A stretch of DNA of 64,000 nt, from contig CM077829.1 of assembly GCA_039720395.1 (NCBI GenBank), positions 20,682,685 through 20,746,684 of the forward strand, in the 5' to 3' direction. Under the pieces are notes generated by a model. It did not search any database. It saw only the letters and a program-made list of their open reading frames with translations, and had not been told where the DNA came from. Source of the DNA: Liquidambar formosana (Eukaryota; Streptophyta; Magnoliopsida; Saxifragales; Altingiaceae). Below are positions 59,627-64,000 of this stretch, one piece after another (within the stretch, counting starts at the first letter, position 1; each line of letters begins with the position of its first letter). A program made the position numbers and the translations under genes.

Positions 59627-60336
59627 CCCACTTCTGATTTTTCTCCTATTTTGCCTCCTTTCCCTTCTAGAAGTGTTTCAGGGGGCAAATTAACTTCGAT
59701 TTTGATGAAACAAAAGCCAAAACGACCGTGTTTCGATGAGGAATATGTTTTTGAACATTTTGGGGTGAAAACCACTAACCATAGGGGCATGGTTAGGTTT
59801 GAACAAGGCGGTTAACCACTATGCTCTACCTTTGCTAAGTATAGGCATGCACATAGGGTCAAACCAAACACTTTCCATATCAAAATTGAACTTCATAAAA
59901 CACTTTTGGGAGTAAAATGATGACTAATGAAAGTCAATTTGAAAAGATTTGGTTGGTAATTGTGAGTCAATTAGAGCTAACCCAAAGAAGGGTCAATTAA
60001 CCAACTTGAACTGTATTGAGCCATTTTAATCCCGAGCCATTGATTTATCAAATTGACACTAGAAATACCTCCTATGCATCCATATGAACTCCAATTGGCA
60101 ATTTGGAGATCATTTCAAGGTCAAATGAACAGTTTGGGACTTAAAAGACGATTATGCCCCTCAAGTCACAAAAGCTCTTATTATCCCTCAAGATCAACTC
60201 CAATTTGAACCAAAATTCATATCCATTGTCCTTGTGACTCTAGAAACCTAATGCAAGTGACTAGACTCGAAAACAAAACAAAAACATGCATGAAATGATG
60301 AGCCCTCATAAGGTGGTGCAAAAATGGGGTGTGACA

Positions 60337-61411
60337 AAGCCGAGCATCTAATTATAGAAATCCATGAAGGGACAGGGGCTCTGCACATGAATGGCTATAT
60401 GTTGGCTAAGAAAATCATGAGGCTAGGCTATTATTGGTCTACAATGGAAAGAGATTGCCACGCACATGTCAAGAAGTGCCATAAATGCCAACTGTTCGCC
60501 AATGGACAACATTTGCCTTCTATGCCTTTAACAAGTATGTCGTCACCATGGCCATTTGCAGTATGGGAGATAGATATCATCGGATAGATTAAGCCAAAGG
60601 TGTCAAATGGGCATGAATACATCCTGGTTGCTATCAATTATTTCACTAAGTAGGTGGAAGTAGCATCCTTCGAGACCTTGAATTCCAAGAAGGTAGCACA
60701 GTTCATACAGCACAGCATTATCTATCGATATGGGGTACCGCATGAAGTTATCTCAGACAATGGCCAACACTTTCAGAAAGAAACCTATGAGCTCTTGCAA
60801 AAGTATGGCATAGTTCACTATCTGTCGTCACCTTACCGTCCTCAGACTAATGGAGCAGTGGAAGCAGCTAACAAGAATATCAAGAAGATACTACAAAAGA
60901 CCGCAGATTCGCACACAGATTAGCATGAGAAATTACCATTGGCTCTATGGGGTTACAGAACATCAATAAGATCGTCAACAGGGGCTACCCCTTACTCTCT
61001 AGTTTATGGAATGGAGACCGTGTTGCCAGTTGAATTAGAGGTTCCTTCACTAAGGGTTGTCGTGGAGAGCCAGATAACAGAAGTGGACTGGGTTAAGAGC
61101 TGCTATGATGAGCTAGCTTTATTGGATGAAAGGCGTTTAAGGGCACTGTATCATGTGTAGGGGTATCAGCGGAGAGTTGCCAGAGCATTCAACAAGCATG
61201 TCAAAGATCGAAGTCTAAAGAAAGGGGATGTAATGTTGAAAGAAATCAGAGCTCCAGTGTTCAATCCGCAGGGAAAATTCAAGCCAAGTTGGGGTGGACC
61301 ATACATTATCAAAGAGATATTGCCAGCAGGGGCTGTTCACCTCATGGATTTAGATGGAATTGAGTTCGCTTGTCCAACTAATTTTGATCAATTAAAGAAA
61401 TATCATGTTTG
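60337..61411 (+). pseudogene. Integrase fragment, element E (several stops)
   Basis: Starts in the integrase H-H-C-C finger (GALHMNGYMLAKKIMRLGYYW; CHKCQ). It continues through the D-D-E core (EIDIIG, SDNG, AVEAAN) to the normal C-terminus KKYHV. TAG stops at 60585-60587, 60651-60653, 60921-60923 and 61158-61160 replace CAG or TGG codons of B. Not functional. Confidence 0.92.
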
Positions 61412-61491
61412 AGGCCTGCTAGGTTGAAAACCCGTAAGGGCGGCCTAAGCAAAAGTTAAGGCATAAGAACTACGTAAGACCTGATTCTCCA

Positions 61492-61550
61492 ACAAAAACA
61501 AAAACAAAAACAAAAACAAAAACAAAAACAAAAAAAAAAAAAAAAAAAAA
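61492..61550 (+). repeat. A-rich tract after integrase, element E
   Basis: Repeated CAAAAA followed by a longer A run, at the same position as in B and C. Confidence 0.7.
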
Positions 61551-61745
61551 CAGAGAGAAAAATCATGGAGATACGTAGGCAACCCATAAAGTTACCTTGG
61601 GTGCGGTCTAAATCAAACAACAAAATCCCAAATTTGATTTATTATTGGCAATTCATTCAAAACTAAAATTGATTGACATAGCAATTTATTGGTATTAAGG
61701 AAAAGAACTATAAAAATGCCATAAATATCCTATTATATTGAGTCT

Positions 61746-63029
61746 TCAGTTTTTCTTGGGCTTCTTTGCAGCCCATTTTTCAGCTTTCTTCTTCTCTCTT
61801 TAGGGTCTTCTTTTCTTCCTCAAGTCATGTTCGTAAGCTGCTGTCACTGCTTCCATAATATCTTCTCTGCAAGGTCTAAGTTCATTATTCTTGATAAGTC
61901 CAAAAATCCGTTCTCTACGGATAGTTTCTCTCTCACCCAAATTGCTTTTCAACCATTCTTTGTACTCGGGGCTCATCATATATGGACTATCAGTATTCGT
62001 AATTTGGGTTAGTGTCAACTTGCTAGGCCATCGATCCTTCACCCAAGTCACTACAGAAAGACCCGTAGGCACCACAGGATAGTCACCTCTCAAGGAAGTG
62101 GGTATGGTTTGCAGGGCACCCATCTGACGAAGGACCCTTGAAGGCCAATAAAAAGAAGTAGACCTCAATCCTATGAGTCTCACCATGGCACATCCAGAAG
62201 TATGCAGAAGCACTTGTTCACTGCAGCCCCATATGAAGACAAACCACATGACATTCTTCCATAAAAGGGTTTGGAAGTAACCTAGCCAATCCTTAATGGA
62301 AATTCTCTAGGAAGTTCAATGTAGCGGGCAGTAATACTGGGGCTTGTACAGTGTAATGACAGTGGGTGACAAGAATTTTAGTCTTTCAAGCAACCACATC
62401 TGCAGTAGAATGGGGCTACTTCCTAAAGGAACCTTTGGGTCCTTATGGACTTTATCCAAGCTATTCAAGGTTTCAGCTAGTACCATGGGAATCAAGTTAT
62501 GGCCCTTAGCAAGGAGAGGAATCAACTCACAAATTTGTATGGAAACATGTGGAGTACCAGTTGAAATAAGGAAACAACCAATAAGGCAAAAAGCAAGTGC
62601 ATGCTTAATTGGAAAAGTAAATTTCAAAAGACCTTTGCTATCATAGGCCAAGAAAGAGGTTGCCAATTTCGTCAAGTCTACCATATGGTCTTTTACAAAC
62701 ATAGAGGCATATTGTTAGTGAATCCCAAGTAAGTTGGAGAAAGAAGTAGGGAAGCTTGGGCGAGGAGTAGGGAGGATGAAAGGACCTACCGGTGAAACTC
62801 CATATAACGCGCAGAATTCTTCCATGGTTGGGCACAGTTCTTCATACTTGAAGCGGAACACATGAATTTGGGGATCCCAAAAATATGTAGCAGCAGTCAA
62901 GAGGTTCGTTTCAAGCTTCACATGCCTCAAGGAAAGCAAGGGATCTAAGCCAAAGCACTTGAACTCAGATTTTGCTTCAGCACTCATAACTCTCAAAAAC
63001 CCTCATAAAAATTTGTCTAGAGCCTCCAT
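61746..63029 (-). pseudogene. Antisense plant-mobile-domain-like gene, element E (broken)
   Basis: Homologous to 15939-17228. Opens at the ATG at 63027-63029 but suffers frame slips and stops near 63005, 62715, 62300 and 61798, and ends at a TGA at 61746-61748. Recognisable pieces include AATYFWDPQIHVFRF, LIGLRSTSFYWPSRVL and NLGERETIRRERIFGL. The TATA box and palindrome upstream are preserved. Confidence 0.88.
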
Positions 63030-63078
63030 AATTTCTAATAAATGAATACGAGTAGGTTTAGGAACCCCTTGGATGTAT

Positions 63079-63085
63079 TTTTATA
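63079..63085 (-). promoter_or_regulatory. TATA box of the antisense gene (E)
   Basis: TATAAAA on the minus strand, ~50 bases before the ATG, matching B and C. Confidence 0.55.
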
Positions 63086-63172
63086 GGGAAAAGGTTACAA
63101 ATCCGAGTTCTAGAAGGAGAAAACCTGTTAAAATAGGAAGTTTCCTATTCAAAGTGGGATTTCTGCTTCGGG

Positions 63173-63230
63173 CTCGGGTGACCACCCAGGCCTGGGCGGC
63201 TAGCCGCCTAGCCCTGGGTGGTCACCCAAG
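63173..63230. promoter_or_regulatory. GC-rich palindrome upstream of antisense gene (E)
   Basis: 58 bp and nearly perfect: CTCGGGTGACCACCC and GGGTGGTCACCCAAG around GGCGGCTAGCCGCC. Confidence 0.75.
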
Positions 63231-63464
63231 GCCGTTTTCCTATTTTGCTTTGTTTTGCCTATTTTTTACCCTATTTGACCCCTATATGGTTATGTGACCT
63301 TGGGAAGCTTATTTTGAGCTCATTTTTGCACAAAAACACGAGTAAATCACCATAATGGAATTCCAAAAGTCTCATAAAAAATACCAAAGCAAATGTTCAA
63401 AGAGAGGTTACAAAGCATAAAGAAAGATGTTTCATTCGATTACAAAGTAAGAGGTTAAGCTAAG
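63231..63464. other. Spacer in element E 3' region
   Basis: No feature recognised. In B and C the equivalent slot begins a tandem repeat array; here it leads into a spliced gene on the minus strand. Confidence 0.4.
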
Positions 63465-64000
63465 CTAATGATCTCCCGTGGTTCTTCTCTTCCTACTTGA
63501 CTCGCCTCTACCATGACCAGCATGAGGATTCTTTTGGGGTGGCATTGGTTGTGGTGGACGTAGTGTGGAGACCTGTTGCAAAGAAAATCAATTAATAAAA
63601 AGGGTTATGCTTTTAGCTCCTATGATTGGAATGAACAAAGGGAATGTCTTACAGTGGGATTTAGTCGCCCTTCTAGCACAGAGTTTGCCAAACTCATCCT
63701 GACAAGATCCCGCCTTAATCCTTTGCTGAGTTTGAGGCACTCCTGTGCGTACTCTCGAGGAACTTAAGAAAATGAACATGGTTAATAAATGATGAAAAAA
63801 GGTTTCAAAGAAGGCAAAGGCTTAGAGCTTACATTCTCATAGCTCGAGTCAATCCTGGGGACTTCATCAAAAGTAGGGTGAGTAATATGAGTCCGCATAA
63901 ACTCCAACCCATTGCATAGGTTCACTTGCTAATCAAGAATTGGGAGAGGTGGTTGTGCCATTCCCCCCATCTCATAATCCTCAGCTCCATGAGTCATGCC
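63465..64000 (-). pseudogene. Spliced gene of unknown function, 3' exons
   Basis: Three minus-strand exons join in phase: 64000 (or beyond) to 63833, 63751-63653, and 63572-63465 ending in TAG. Donors read AAT^GTAAGC and ACT^GTAAGA. The last acceptor is a clear TTGCAACAG; the middle one (CTCGAGAG) is weaker. The product reads THPTFDEVPRIDSSYEN, then YAQECLKLSKGLRRDLVRM, then a Pro-rich, basic tail HAGHGRGESSRKRR. An in-frame TAG at 63929-63931 in the first exon suggests this copy is dead, or that the exon model is off. I do not recognise the family. Confidence 0.5.

Larger units (their letters stand above)
40005..60336 (-). mobile_element. Tat-type Ty3/gypsy element D, 5' half
   Basis: Reverse-oriented element retaining 5' LTR (55944-60336), primer site, leader, gag, pro, intron, RT and part of RNase H. 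It is interrupted by a Copia element and, in its LTR, by a Copia solo LTR. It ends at 40005 within the second RNase H where the LTR of B abuts; integrase, antisense gene and 3' LTR are missing. It carries several stops and frameshifts. Confidence 0.9.
55944..60336 (-). repeat. 5' LTR of element D (interrupted by a solo LTR)
   Basis: Runs from TGTGGACCCC to TGTGACA on the plus strand, ~2.7 kb without the inserted solo LTR. The ends resemble the LTRs of A/B, but the promoter part resembles C: TATA at 59341-59348 and GC palindrome at 59547-59626. Hairpins lie at 56379-56398 and 56426-56468. It abuts integrase sequence of E at 60337. Confidence 0.92.
60337..64000 (+). mobile_element. Tat-type Ty3/gypsy element E, 3' portion
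   Basis: Plus-strand remainder of an element from the integrase zinc finger onward (equivalent to B position 14540), followed by A-tract, antisense gene relic and 3' region reaching the window edge. It begins exactly at the end of D's LTR. It could be the missing downstream half of A; its coding decay is heavier than A's, which counts somewhat against that. Confidence 0.85.

Overview
The window is plant nuclear DNA made almost entirely of nested LTR retrotransposons. I found no ordinary host gene, except possibly a spliced gene fragment at the right edge that more likely belongs to a transposon. Plant origin follows from Tat/Ogre-type Ty3-gypsy elements (long LTRs, an arginine-tRNA-type primer site, an intron between protease and reverse transcriptase, two RNase H domains, an antisense plant-mobile-domain gene) and from a Copia element with the plant initiator-Met-tRNA primer site. 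The species cannot be read from the sequence.

Layout, left to right. A (+, 1-5209): end of a 5' LTR, primer site, leader, gag-pro, intron and start of RT, cut at 5209. B (+, 5210-40004): two 2,644-bp LTRs; gag-pro, intron, RT-RH-INT, an A-rich tract, an antisense plant-mobile-domain-like gene with its own TATA box, a GC-rich palindrome and a long AT-rich tandem array of hairpins. C (-, 19533-37107): a complete 17.6-kb element of a different subfamily, inserted inside B's hairpin array with a perfect ACTAG target duplication. D (-, 40005-60336): RNase H, RT, pro, gag and 5' LTR of an element whose 3' half is missing. Into D went a Copia element (43381-53071, duplication ATATT) and, within D's LTR, a solo LTR of the same Copia family (57539-59209, duplication ACATG). 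E (+, 60337-64000): integrase, A-tract, broken antisense gene, palindrome, and a spliced minus-strand gene running off the right edge.

B has no matching target duplications (AAGAG at left, GCGCC at right) and lies between halves of two different elements. The simplest reading is that A and E are two ends of one element, D was inserted in its integrase, two B-type elements sat in A and D, and recombination between those two deleted everything between them.

How the parts work: in each Tat-type copy the sense transcript starts in the LTR and encodes Gag, protease (followed by a G-patch-like motif), RT, a degenerate RNase H, an intact-looking second RNase H and integrase. Removing a short intron joins pro to RT in frame by splitting the codon just before the pro stop. 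The convergent antisense gene sits between integrase and the 3' LTR. A GC-rich palindrome lies upstream of the antisense gene's TATA box and, in the C and D LTRs, also upstream of the LTR TATA box. All Tat copies carry stops or frameshifts in gag-pol; the antisense gene is open in B and C and broken in E.

Most notable observations: hairpin arrays with compensatory arm changes, the shared palindromic promoter module, a Gag frame conserved upstream of its first ATG, stacked conserved LTR hairpins, and a Copia element with near-identical LTRs around a wrecked interior.
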